A stretch of DNA of 64,000 nucleotides from a bacterium (GCA_030429765.1 JAUIER010000005.1:113595-177594); one strand, 5' to 3'. Counted from the stretch's first letter, positions 36,510-44,977 are shown. Program-made: numbers and translations. The notes: generated by a model not told the origin, from the sequence alone.

Positions 36510-37631
36510 CTACTGACATCCCTGACAACTGAACGTCATTTTGTCGACGCCGATCATCTCAACCTCTAGGTTAGTTCCCGTAGGTAGATGAGTGACCCAT
36601 GCCTTGACTTTCCAACTGCCCGGCCCGTGCATCTGACACCAATTTCCCGAACTGCCGGAGATCACATCACATTCATCACCCGTCCATACCACCTTCCAGT
36701 CCATGGGACGTCGGAAAAAATAGGCGTCTGGAGAAAAATTCGGAGTGTCTCCGACGGAGAATAATGTTTTATGTTCAAAGTCACACGTGGTCTCTAGACA
36801 CCCGCTCCGGTAACAACCCGGGACATGATCAATCTGATCCAGCATCGGCGTGTCGGTATAACAGTCTCCCCGAACATCGTTAAAAGTCTTTTCAACACAG
36901 GTATTTTCGTTCAGAGTAAAACCCTCAGGGCACTCGCAACGCCTTGCCTTCGTACCGGGCACGAAGCCCGGGGCACATTCCCATTGACACTTGGGCGTAC
37001 TGCCGTCCGGCGCGCTGCACTCTCCCTTCTCTACATATTTCACGGGGGTGTTCACTATCAGATTGATATTGTCATTCGGACAGATATCCGGGGCATACGC
37101 CGGATCCCCAGGCGTCGGCCCGCCGAAGCATCGATTCTTGCAATTTGGGTTGAACTGGCACTCAAACCGCGGCGGGTCCTCCAGATTATCGCGTCCGCAC
37201 CGATAGGTGGCAGGCACCTCGCTATCCAGGCATCCGGCCGTACCGCAGGCCTCCGGCGCCCCCAGCTGAACCGGCGTTGTGCAGCATTCCTTCACCTCCT
37301 GGCAGATACTCTCCCGAAGGGGTTCACAATTGACCGGATCGCAGATATATTCCTCGGAATCTTCCGTCCCCAGACAACTGCCGTAGCCGCAACAGGGCGG
37401 ATCCACACAGGGCTTTCGATACTCACAGAAACAATCCATCCGGGTGGATTTCAGGGGTTGCCCCAAAGGATCCTGAAACGAATCTTGATACGAATCTTCC
37501 CAACCCTTGACGTTGGCGTTCCAGGACCTGACCACGTACGGCCCCATCACCATCACACCGGCCAGAACAAGGGTGATCAGCAAGGCGTATTCAACAATTG
37601 TTTGTCCTATTTTCTGCTGAACAAGTCTCAT
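36510..37631 (-). CDS. Flp/TadE-type prepilin-like protein with large Cys-rich ectodomain
   Basis: A 373-residue paralogue of 35055-36401. KIGQTIVEYALLITLVLAGV is the prepilin signal; cleavage after G9 places Glu at +5 and Tyr at +6. The segment after the helix (YVVRSWNANVKGW, then DSYQDSFQ) is nearly identical in both. The Cys-rich body follows the same spacing, with ICPNDN ... KCQWEC at about 183-219 and CECPEGF directly after. The last 130 residues differ from the paralogue and look like a beta domain (VKAWVTHLPTGTNLEVEMIG). The two may be major and minor subunits. Confidence 0.8.
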   Translation of the reverse strand: MRLVQQKIGQTIVEYALLITLVLAGVMVMGPYVVRSWNANVKGWEDSYQDSFQDPLGQPLKSTRMDCFCEYRKPCVDPPCCGYGSCLGTEDSEEYICDPVNCEPLRESICQEVKECCTTPVQLGAPEACGTAGCLDSEVPATYRCGRDNLEDPPRFECQFNPNCKNRCFGGPTPGDPAYAPDICPNDNINLIVNTPVKYVEKGECSAPDGSTPKCQWECAPGFVPGTKARRCECPEGFTLNENTCVEKTFNDVRGDCYTDTPMLDQIDHVPGCYRSGCLETTCDFEHKTLFSVGDTPNFSPDAYFFRRPMDWKVVWTGDECDVISGSSGNWCQMHGPGSWKVKAWVTHLPTGTNLEVEMIGVDKMTFSCQGCQ

Positions 37632-37767
37632 GGATTATCGCTAATTGAATAGAAAAATACAGATCCGTAACTTCCTTAGTATAACATCACTTGAAACAAG
37701 TTTTACGAATTTTGATTGTTCAGGTATGAACGTTGATGCAGGCAGGATCTTATAGTAGAAAGTTGGG
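37632..37767 (-). promoter_or_regulatory. Intergenic region with inverted repeat next to a -10-like hexamer
   Basis: Upstream of the 373-residue prepilin-like gene the minus strand has TATACT (37678-37683). No matching -35 exists at normal spacing. Instead ACTTGTTTCAAGT, a 5-base inverted repeat with a 3-base centre (37689-37701), stands five bases upstream of the -10. This arrangement would fit an activator- or repressor-controlled promoter. A smaller GTTCA-TACC-TGAAC hairpin lies further upstream. Confidence 0.35.
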
Positions 37768-40700
37768 TTATGGTGTACATCCACTCGTGTCATAGGCCGA
37801 ACAGTCCGACAAACAGGCCAGCGTTCCGCTGCTGAATCCCTGACTGACGCAGGTCTGACCCTGAAGATCATTGGTATCACACACCTCCGGCCCCGACGCA
37901 GAACCGTCTCCACAGATATCGAGGACACACAGACATTCCGGCGCAAACAATCCGCAACCCTGCCGCCATTCACACCAGGATACGGCACTACACTCACCCA
38001 TGTCACTTACATTGATACAATAATCTTCAGTCTCACAGACTCCACCGTTCACACGACACAAATCCTGATACGTTGAACTATTACATTGGGGGTTAGTCAA
38101 GTCCGCACAAGAATTGTATCCAGGTGGGCCAGGTGTGGGATTGGAATAGCAACCGGCACAATCGCAAGGACAATTCCCAAAAATTCCGCCGGTTTCTCCG
38201 GTTTCACAAACGCCATTACCGCAAACCGCCGGCTTGGGCACGCAATTACTTCCGGACACTTCATAACCGCTATTACATTGATACTCACACTTGAGTCCAC
38301 CGGTACACGAGCCTTCTTCAACCGCGGATTTAGCGGTCGGCCCCGGCAATCCGGTATCGTCACCCGGGCATAACGTTGCGTTATTCGGATCACCGCCCGA
38401 GCACGTAAATGGAACACACCCGCTCGTGATAAAGCCTGTACACGATCCGTTACAGGCCAGTGTTCCACTGGCAAATCCAAAATCAGTACAGAACTGACCG
38501 TCGTGGTCGGCGCCGTCACAAACCTCCGGACCTTCCCTGAGATTATCGCCACATTGATAGCAGGCCGACGTGTTAAATCCGCCACAACCGGCCAGACACA
38601 TTAACGTCCCGCCGTCAAATCCTTGAGTCACACATGTCTGTGTATTGAGATCCGTCCCGTCACAGACCTCCGCGCCGCCAACATTGTTATCTCCGCAGAC
38701 AAAACAGCCGGACGTATCAAATCCACCACAAGATCCATTACAGCCCAGTGTTCCACCGTCAAAACCAAGCCCCACACATGTTTGACCGTTGAGGTCCGTT
38801 CCGTCACAGACTTCCGTCGTATCCTTGACATTATCCCCGCAAATGGTACAAGCGGATGTGTCCACCGCGGAACAATCTCCCAGACAGGTCAATAGGCCGG
38901 CATCAAACCCTTCGGTGATACAGCTTAAGCCGTTGAGATCACTGCCGTCACAGACCTCCGGACCACCGGCATTATTGTCGCCGCAGACATAACATCCCGA
39001 CGTATTCAAGCTCGCGCAGCTTCCGGAACAAGCCAGCGTTCCGCCGTCAAATCCCTGAGACACACATGTCTCTCCGGCCAGATCTGTGCCGTCACACATC
39101 TCTGGACCGCCAATCGCATTATCACCACACACAAAACATGCCGACGTGTCAAAGCTGCCGCAGCCCACATTACAGGTCAGTGTTCCGCCGTCAAAACCCA
39201 ACGACAAACACGACTGCCCGGCCAGGTCGGTCCCGTCGCAGGTTTCACCCGCGCCGGCCACATTATCCCCGCAGTTAGTACACGCTGATGTATCAAATCC
39301 CGCACAGGTTCCCAAACAGGCCAGCGTTCCGGCATCAAATCCTTGACTCACACAGGTTTCTCCGGCGAGATCTGTACCGTCACATGTCTCCGCCCCGCCA
39401 ATCGCGTTGTCGCCGCAGACAAAACAGCCTGACGTATCAAAGCTGCCGCAGCCCGCGTTACAGGCCAGTGTTCCGCCGTCAAATCCAAGACTCGCACAGG
39501 ACTGTCCGCCGAGATTCGCTCCGTCACAGGTTTCACCGGTACCGATGAGCGCGTCACCACAGGTGGAACAATTAGTGGTATCAAATCCGGCACATGATCC
39601 CAAACATGTCAACGTTCCCGCATCGAATCCCTGCGTGACACACGTTTCACCGTTAAGATTCGCTCCATCACACACCTCCGGGCCTCCCACAAGTGCGTCC
39701 CCGCAAACGTAACAGGCAGACGTATCAAAACTACAGGTTCCCAAACAACTCAGGGTTCCGCCGTCAAATCCCTGGCTGACACACGTCTGCCCCGCGAGGT
39801 CCGTACCATCACATGTCTCGGGTCCCGACGCATTGTTGTCGCCACACACATAACAGTTGGTTGTATTGAACGCGGCACAGCTCCCCATACATGTCAATGA
39901 TCCACCGTCAAATCCTTGACTGATACAGGATTCCCCGTTGAGATTTCCACCGTCACAGACCTCCGGACCGCCGATGACACCATCGCCACATCCGTAACAC
40001 ATCGATGTATCAAATCCCATACAGCCTGGCTGGCACTCAAGTGTCCCGCCGTCGAAGCCTTGCGACACACAAGTCTGACCTCCCAGATCCGTACCGTCAC
40101 AAACCTCACCTGGATCGCGATTATCATCCCCACATCCGTAGCACAAGGCCGTGTCAAATCCACATGAACCATTACATGCCAACGTCCCGCCGGCGAAACC
40201 TAACGTCACACATGTTTGTCCATTGAGATCCGCCCCCTCACACGATTCGCCCGGACCGATGATGGCATCCCCGCACACCGAACATCCTGACGTATCAAAA
40301 CTGCCGCAACCGACATTACATGCGAGATTACCATTGGTGAATCCTTGGCTCACACAGGTCTCTCCAGCCAGATCCAAGCCGTCACACACTTCCGTGCCTT
40401 CCGTATTATTGTCGCCACAGACAAAACATCCTGATGTATCGAAACTGCCGCAGCCCGCGTTACAACCCAACGTTCCACCGTCAAATCCCTGAGTGATACA
40501 TGTCTCACCGCCGAGGTCGGTGCCATCACATGTTTCCGGTCCACCGATGGCATTATCGCCACACTGATAACAGCCTGATGTTTCAAAGGTCGCACAGGTC
40601 GGATTACACGCCAGTGTACCGCCGTCGAATCCCTGCGTTACACAATTCTCTCCGGCGAGATCCGTGCCGTCACACGTTTCACTCGCACCAACGACATTAT

Positions 40701-43524
40701 CACCACAATTTGAACAACCCGACGTATTGAATCCGGCACAGGTTCCCAAGCAGGCCAACGTTCCCGCATCAAATCCCTGAGACACACATGTTTCACCGGC
40801 CAAGTCAGTGCCGTCACAAACCTCCGGACCGTCGGCAGAATTGTCGCCACATTGATAGCAGGAAGTAGTATCGAACGCCAAACATCCGGCCTGACACGCC
40901 AGAGTCCCGCCGTCAAAGCCCTGACTCACACATGTTTCACCTCCGAGTAATACGCCATCACAGACCTCCGTCCCGGAAATAGCGGCGTCCCCGCACGTCC
41001 AACATCCGGCGGTATTGAATCCGGCACAAGTTCCGAGACACGCCAGGGTTCCATTTGAAAAACCTTGTGTCATACACGTTTCTCCGGCCAGGTCAGTCCC
41101 GTCACAGATTTCTCCGCCCGCCGCGGTGTTGTCCCCGCAGACAAAACATCCCGAGGTATCAAACGTACCGCAACTCACATCACACGCCAATGTTCCGCCG
41201 TCAAAACCCTGTGTGATACACGTTTCTCCGTCGAGATTGACCCCGTCACAGACTTCACCCGTTCCGACAAGTGCGTCCCCGCACGTCGAGCAGCTGGATG
41301 TCTCAAACGCCGAACAATCCACAAAACATCCGAGCGTACCGGCGTCAAATCCCTGCGTGACGCACGTTTCACCCGCGAGATCTGTTCCATCACATGTTTC
41401 ACCTGGATTAACGGTGTTATCTCCACAGGTGTAACAAGTCGAAGTATCAAAGGCCAAACAATCGCCCTGGCAAGCCAGCGTTCCTCCGTCAAATCCCTGA
41501 GAAATACATGTTTCTCCGGATAGATCCGTCCCGTCACACGCCTCACCCGGATTTTGAGTATTGTCCCCGCAACCATAACAACCCGATGTATCAAACGACT
41601 TGCAGCTTACACCACAGGCCAACGTACCACCGCTGAATCCCTGGCTGATACACGTCTCTCCGGACAGATCCGCAGAATCACAAACTTCCGCGCCCGTTAC
41701 CACCGTGTCACCACATGTCGAACAATTGACCAGGTCGTAGGCCGAACAATCGATCATACACGCCAGCGCCCCTTCCGCGAATCCCTGCGTCACACAGGTA
41801 TCCCCGTTCAGGTCCGTTCCGTCACAAAATTCACCGGTATCTACATTATTATCGCCGCATCCATAGCAAGCCGATGTGTCATAGGCGGTACAGTCTGATT
41901 CGCACGCCAGCGATCCTCCATCAAAGCCCAGACTGACACACGTCTGACCGTTGAGGTCTAACGTGTCGCAGGCCTCACCCGGCTCCGACACACTGTTCCC
42001 GCAACCGAAACATCCACTGGTGTCATAGCCGCTGCATCCGGTCAAACACTGCAGTACACCGCCACTGAAACTTTGACTGATACACGTTTCACCCGCCAAA
42101 TCGGTTCCATCACAGGTTTCACCTGCGTCGATAATATTGTCCCCACAGTTAAACAGCAGACATGAACAGGCCGCACTGAACAGACCGCAACCCCGACGCC
42201 ATTCGCACCACGAATGTGTCCCACACTGAGGATTGGTGCCTAATGAAAAACAGGAGGATCCAGGCTTGTTATCACATACGCCCGGCGCACCGCCGGACAA
42301 ATCAATCTCACACAGATCTCCGTGGACCGTTTCACAATCGGCTACCGGGACATCAGAACACTGCTCATATCCCGGCGGTCCAGGGGTTGAATCCCGGTAA
42401 CACCCTTCACAGTCACAAGGGCAATTGCCGAACAATCCGCCGGTTTCTCCGGTCTCACACACACCGTTCCCGCACACCGTTGGAATAGGAACACAGTTTG
42501 AACCGGAGATCTGGAATCCGACACTACATTCGTACTCACATTTCTGTCCAACCGTACAGCCGCCATCCAGTACTGGCGTTCGTGTGGTATCGATCACGAG
42601 AGCAAGATCGTCTCCCGGACATAAAGTTGAATTCGTCGGAACCGGACCTATACAAGAGAAACTTCCGCCGGTCGTACAGCCGGATGTATCCAGCGCATTA
42701 CACGCCGCGTTACAGGCCAGCGTTCCGCCGGTGAATCCCTGGGTAAAACATGACTCCGTTCCGGTATCCGATCCGTCACAAATCTCTCCGACATCCTGAT
42801 TCCCATCCCCGCAACACGGCGAACATGTCGGACATGTTCCGCATTGTCCGGTACAATCAAAATACGGATCCCCGCACGAACACGGACCACACTCGGGACA
42901 AGGATTGTATCCAAATCCGCCACCGCCGACGCAGTGTTCAACACCGGCCGCGCACGTCGCATCGCCACAGACAATCGGACATGGACCGCAATCCGAATTA
43001 CATTGCGGATCCATCCCCATCGCCGGAGGGGTCATACTGTCATCCGTTCCGCATCCTTCGGCGAATCCCCAATACGTCGAAGATCCGGCACAATAGCCGT
43101 CGCCGCACGACGGGCATTTCGCCATCGTTACACCCGGCAACACATTGGCCAGGGCCGCCGCTTTGAAACTGTTCCATTCGGCCTGCGTCTTGGTCGGAAC
43201 AAAATACTGCCGTCCGCTTGTATTGATGAAGTCCCAACACTCGGGCTCTCCGGCATTCGGAGAGGTGTTGGATACGTAGGAAAGATTAACGCGAAGTCCC
43301 GGCGTCGCGTAAGCACCACCGGAATAAAAATCCATGATGTGTCCGGTATTCTCCAGTCCGTAGTATCGACAGTTCGTCGATCCATTGGGGCCGTCATCGC
43401 AGTAGCATCCGTCGCTGCCGTCCCCGATGGGGGTACACGAACCGATCAGCTGGGCCTGTGCCGAGACCGCGCACAGAATAATCCCCAGTAAAATTCCCCA
43501 GATTTTTCCCCTTAAAATTCGCAT
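37768..43524 (-). CDS. Giant exported protein with 28 Cys-rich 48-residue repeats
   Basis: A 1918-residue protein with a signal peptide (about 1-25, ending VSAQAQ). Residues 26-237 are a Cys-rich head. One repeat lies at 238-285. A 174-residue module (286-459) with LCPGDD ... KCEYEC and CGNGVCETGETGG follows. Then come 26 tandem repeats (460-1705), a second copy of the module (1706-1870) and a final repeat (1871-1918). Each repeat follows CGDN-x5-E-x-CDGTDL-x-GETC-x3-GFDGGTL-x-C-x3-C-x3-DTSGC, giving six Cys. The D/N/E positions could bind calcium. The style recalls, but does not match, the myxococcal and DUF4215 Cys-rich repeats. It is probably a long disulfide-stabilised surface stalk or adhesin. 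Confidence 0.85.
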   Translation of the reverse strand: MRILRGKIWGILLGIILCAVSAQAQLIGSCTPIGDGSDGCYCDDGPNGSTNCRYYGLENTGHIMDFYSGGAYATPGLRVNLSYVSNTSPNAGEPECWDFINTSGRQYFVPTKTQAEWNSFKAAALANVLPGVTMAKCPSCGDGYCAGSSTYWGFAEGCGTDDSMTPPAMGMDPQCNSDCGPCPIVCGDATCAAGVEHCVGGGGFGYNPCPECGPCSCGDPYFDCTGQCGTCPTCSPCCGDGNQDVGEICDGSDTGTESCFTQGFTGGTLACNAACNALDTSGCTTGGSFSCIGPVPTNSTLCPGDDLALVIDTTRTPVLDGGCTVGQKCEYECSVGFQISGSNCVPIPTVCGNGVCETGETGGLFGNCPCDCEGCYRDSTPGPPGYEQCSDVPVADCETVHGDLCEIDLSGGAPGVCDNKPGSSCFSLGTNPQCGTHSWCEWRRGCGLFSAACSCLLFNCGDNIIDAGETCDGTDLAGETCISQSFSGGVLQCLTGCSGYDTSGCFGCGNSVSEPGEACDTLDLNGQTCVSLGFDGGSLACESDCTAYDTSACYGCGDNNVDTGEFCDGTDLNGDTCVTQGFAEGALACMIDCSAYDLVNCSTCGDTVVTGAEVCDSADLSGETCISQGFSGGTLACGVSCKSFDTSGCYGCGDNTQNPGEACDGTDLSGETCISQGFDGGTLACQGDCLAFDTSTCYTCGDNTVNPGETCDGTDLAGETCVTQGFDAGTLGCFVDCSAFETSSCSTCGDALVGTGEVCDGVNLDGETCITQGFDGGTLACDVSCGTFDTSGCFVCGDNTAAGGEICDGTDLAGETCMTQGFSNGTLACLGTCAGFNTAGCWTCGDAAISGTEVCDGVLLGGETCVSQGFDGGTLACQAGCLAFDTTSCYQCGDNSADGPEVCDGTDLAGETCVSQGFDAGTLACLGTCAGFNTSGCSNCGDNVVGASETCDGTDLAGENCVTQGFDGGTLACNPTCATFETSGCYQCGDNAIGGPETCDGTDLGGETCITQGFDGGTLGCNAGCGSFDTSGCFVCGDNNTEGTEVCDGLDLAGETCVSQGFTNGNLACNVGCGSFDTSGCSVCGDAIIGPGESCEGADLNGQTCVTLGFAGGTLACNGSCGFDTALCYGCGDDNRDPGEVCDGTDLGGQTCVSQGFDGGTLECQPGCMGFDTSMCYGCGDGVIGGPEVCDGGNLNGESCISQGFDGGSLTCMGSCAAFNTTNCYVCGDNNASGPETCDGTDLAGQTCVSQGFDGGTLSCLGTCSFDTSACYVCGDALVGGPEVCDGANLNGETCVTQGFDAGTLTCLGSCAGFDTTNCSTCGDALIGTGETCDGANLGGQSCASLGFDGGTLACNAGCGSFDTSGCFVCGDNAIGGAETCDGTDLAGETCVSQGFDAGTLACLGTCAGFDTSACTNCGDNVAGAGETCDGTDLAGQSCLSLGFDGGTLTCNVGCGSFDTSACFVCGDNAIGGPEMCDGTDLAGETCVSQGFDGGTLACSGSCASLNTSGCYVCGDNNAGGPEVCDGSDLNGLSCITEGFDAGLLTCLGDCSAVDTSACTICGDNVKDTTEVCDGTDLNGQTCVGLGFDGGTLGCNGSCGGFDTSGCFVCGDNNVGGAEVCDGTDLNTQTCVTQGFDGGTLMCLAGCGGFNTSACYQCGDNLREGPEVCDGADHDGQFCTDFGFASGTLACNGSCTGFITSGCVPFTCSGGDPNNATLCPGDDTGLPGPTAKSAVEEGSCTGGLKCEYQCNSGYEVSGSNCVPKPAVCGNGVCETGETGGIFGNCPCDCAGCYSNPTPGPPGYNSCADLTNPQCNSSTYQDLCRVNGGVCETEDYCINVSDMGECSAVSWCEWRQGCGLFAPECLCVLDICGDGSASGPEVCDTNDLQGQTCVSQGFSSGTLACLSDCSAYDTSGCTP
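38410..42147 (-). repeat. 26 tandem 144-bp coding repeats
   Basis: The array encodes repeats 2-27 of the giant protein. Twenty-four units are 144 bases and two (units 15 and 18 of the protein) are 141 bases through loss of one codon in the Cys-x3-Cys to DTS segment. Units vary in sequence, so the array is old, but some neighbours are much alike, as expected from unequal exchange. Being multiples of three, gains or losses of units keep the frame. Confidence 0.9.
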
Positions 43525-43544
43525 CTTACTCGTTGATTGCCTCT

Positions 43545-44678
43545 CTACTCCAGTTTACGTTTCAGTTCGTCAATCTCTAACCGCATGGCATTGATCTGCT
43601 GACTCTGCTGTTCAATCAATTGCTGCTGATCCTTTATCGCCTCTATCATCGGTGCAATCATGTTTCCGTACTTGACATATTTTCGACCGGCCTCGTCGGT
43701 ATGAACCAACGCCGGATAAACCGCTTCAACATCCTGAGCGGTGATTCCAATATCAGCCGCCCCGTCTTCCTTCCAGGTGTAGCTTAGTCCGTCTAACTGC
43801 ATGATACCTTCCAACCCCGGCACGGACTGAAAATTTTCTTTGAGGGTGGCATCCGACGAATAAAGGAAGGCCGTTGCCGTGACCGATCCGACAACATCCA
43901 ACGCACTGGTCGGCGCCGGATTGTTGATCCCGACCCGCAAGGTATCTTCACGAACGGTCAATAACTCAGTCGGCCCACTCGCATCTCTGACCGTAAATAT
44001 CCCGCCGGCCGGCAGGTCATAAACATAATTCCCGGCCCCACTGATCAAATACTGCAATCCCCCGCTGGACTGGATAACCCTGGTCCCACCCAGCATGTTC
44101 AAATCACCGTTGATCGTCGTGTTACCCTCAACGTGAAGCATCGTGGCCGGTGCTGTTGTCGCGATCCCAACCTCGCCTGTATCCAGGATCGTAAGACGGG
44201 TGGTTTCAACACCTTCGTTTCCACCCCAAATCGTAAACCCGTCATTGGGATTGGCCTCATGAGCGCGCAACTCCCATACCGCGCCGGTGGTTTGTGAGTT
44301 CTTGATGCGAATCCCGGTACTCGACGCATTGCTGTCTTCCACGTGCAGCCGCGCCGCCGGTAAATTGGTTCCAATCCCGACACTGACGGTGGCATAGTCC
44401 ACCGGATAGAGATCAGAACCGTTCAGATCCCACTCCCCAATCGAACGACTGTACGGTGCGGTACCATCGCAGTAGTACAAGACATTGGAGGAGTCCACAT
44501 ACAATGTCCCGGCTGTTGATGCCCCGCACGCAGGCGGTGAATTGTTCGGCGCCAGTCTTAACGACTGATACACCCCAACCGGCGATGGATAATAGGTGGT
44601 CATCGTTAACGTTTCGGCCATGGCCATGGACGTCGCTGTTAACATCGCCAACATCAATCCAAAAATTTTAAATCGCAT
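43545..44678 (-). CDS. Exported protein with C-terminal peptidase S74 (intramolecular chaperone) domain
   Basis: The ATG at 44678 has AAGGA six bases upstream and gives 377 residues; the frame extends 8 codons to a GTG. The signal peptide is 1-21 (AMA before ETL). TTYYPSPVGVYQSLRL follows at 27-42. The middle has repeated beta segments with LHVE units (ARLHVEDSN, TMLHVEGNT), as in trimeric fibres. The S74 domain starts near residue 274; YSSDATLKEN keeps Ser275 and Lys280, the spacing of the autocleavage dyad known from phage endosialidase, and IGITAQDVEAVYPALV is the family core. The last 30 residues are a coiled coil. In phage fibres S74 trimerises the stalk and is then released. Confidence 0.82.
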   Translation of the reverse strand: MRFKIFGLMLAMLTATSMAMAETLTMTTYYPSPVGVYQSLRLAPNNSPPACGASTAGTLYVDSSNVLYYCDGTAPYSRSIGEWDLNGSDLYPVDYATVSVGIGTNLPAARLHVEDSNASSTGIRIKNSQTTGAVWELRAHEANPNDGFTIWGGNEGVETTRLTILDTGEVGIATTAPATMLHVEGNTTINGDLNMLGGTRVIQSSGGLQYLISGAGNYVYDLPAGGIFTVRDASGPTELLTVREDTLRVGINNPAPTSALDVVGSVTATAFLYSSDATLKENFQSVPGLEGIMQLDGLSYTWKEDGAADIGITAQDVEAVYPALVHTDEAGRKYVKYGNMIAPMIEAIKDQQQLIEQQSQQINAMRLEIDELKRKLE

Positions 44679-44702
44679 ACATAATCCTTGATTATGACCC
44701 AC

Positions 44703-44737
44703 AAAAAAAGCCCACCCTCAGAGTCTCCGAGGATAGG
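44703..44737 (-). terminator. Intrinsic terminator of the riboswitch expression platform
   Basis: On the minus strand CCTATCCTCGG and CTGAGGGTGGG (44711-44737) form an 11-base-pair stem, including G-U pairs, around a five-base loop. C and seven T follow (44703-44710). It lies between the GEMM aptamer and the Shine-Dalgarno site of the S74 gene. The 5' arm CTATCC can instead pair with GGATAG in the aptamer (44766-44771), so the two structures exclude each other. Confidence 0.85.
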
Positions 44738-44756
44738 CGACAAACCATACGATACT

Positions 44757-44824
44757 GGCAACTGGCTATCCCGAAACATTCAGGACCCTGTAGTTTTGTG
44801 CCCCACCCTCTCAGATGGTTTACC
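44757..44824 (-). ncRNA. Cyclic-di-GMP-I (GEMM) riboswitch aptamer
   Basis: Read on the minus strand, the segment has the GEMM-I conserved parts in order: GGTAAACCA (compare GGCAAACCA), a hairpin CCATCT-GAGA-GGGTGG (44803-44818) capped by a GNRA tetraloop, GGGGCACAAAAC (compare GGGACGCAAAGC), and GGGATAGCCAGTTGCC (compare GGTAGCCGGGTTACC). GGTAA at the 5' end pairs with TTGCC at the 3' end to close the aptamer. The terminator follows after about 20 bases. Binding of c-di-GMP should fix the aptamer, free the terminator arm and lower transcription; that direction is inferred from the pairing overlap. Confidence 0.87.
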
Positions 44825-44857
44825 TTTTTCAATAACGAAATTTTCCCGTTTAGTAAA

Positions 44858-44887
44858 AGCATACCATACCAATTTTTACATTGCCAA
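44858..44887 (-). promoter_or_regulatory. Probable promoter of the riboswitch transcript
   Basis: On the minus strand TTGGCA (44882-44887) and TATGCT (44858-44863) are 18 bases apart. Transcription would begin near 44850, giving a leader of about 170 bases that contains the whole aptamer and terminator before the ATG at 44678. Confidence 0.55.
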
Positions 44888-44914
44888 ACTACTTTAGCAT
44901 GGAAAATATTGGCA

Positions 44915-44943
44915 TTGAACCAAAATATGAGAAATGTTATACT
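44915..44943 (+). promoter_or_regulatory. Sigma-70-type promoter of the CvpA-family gene
   Basis: TTGAAC (44915-44920) and TATACT (44938-44943) are 17 bases apart and lie 35 bases before the ATG at 44978. This promoter diverges from the riboswitch promoter; the two -35 elements are about 28 bases apart. Confidence 0.72.
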
Positions 44944-44977
44944 GGCCTTTCTGTAAACCCAACGGAGAGAATAAAAA

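Noticed and set aside
36825..37652. Plus-strand frame of 275 codons opposite the 373-residue prepilin-like gene
   Set aside because: Antisense to a gene with a convincing prepilin signal and a paralogue next to it; the product shows no recognisable features.
38410..42147. Regular direct repeats that could suggest a CRISPR or satellite array
   Set aside because: The period is 144 bases, units vary, and all are in frame within one 1918-codon gene; there are no short identical repeats with unique spacers.
42844..43491. Plus-strand frame of 215 codons opposite the start of the giant gene
   Set aside because: It lies antisense to the signal-peptide and head region of a clearly coding gene and its Arg/Thr-rich product has no domain; it is a shadow frame.
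43545..44702. S74 domain as a sign of a prophage
   Set aside because: No capsid, tail, integrase or lysis gene is nearby, and the protein has a signal peptide, which phage fibres do not have.
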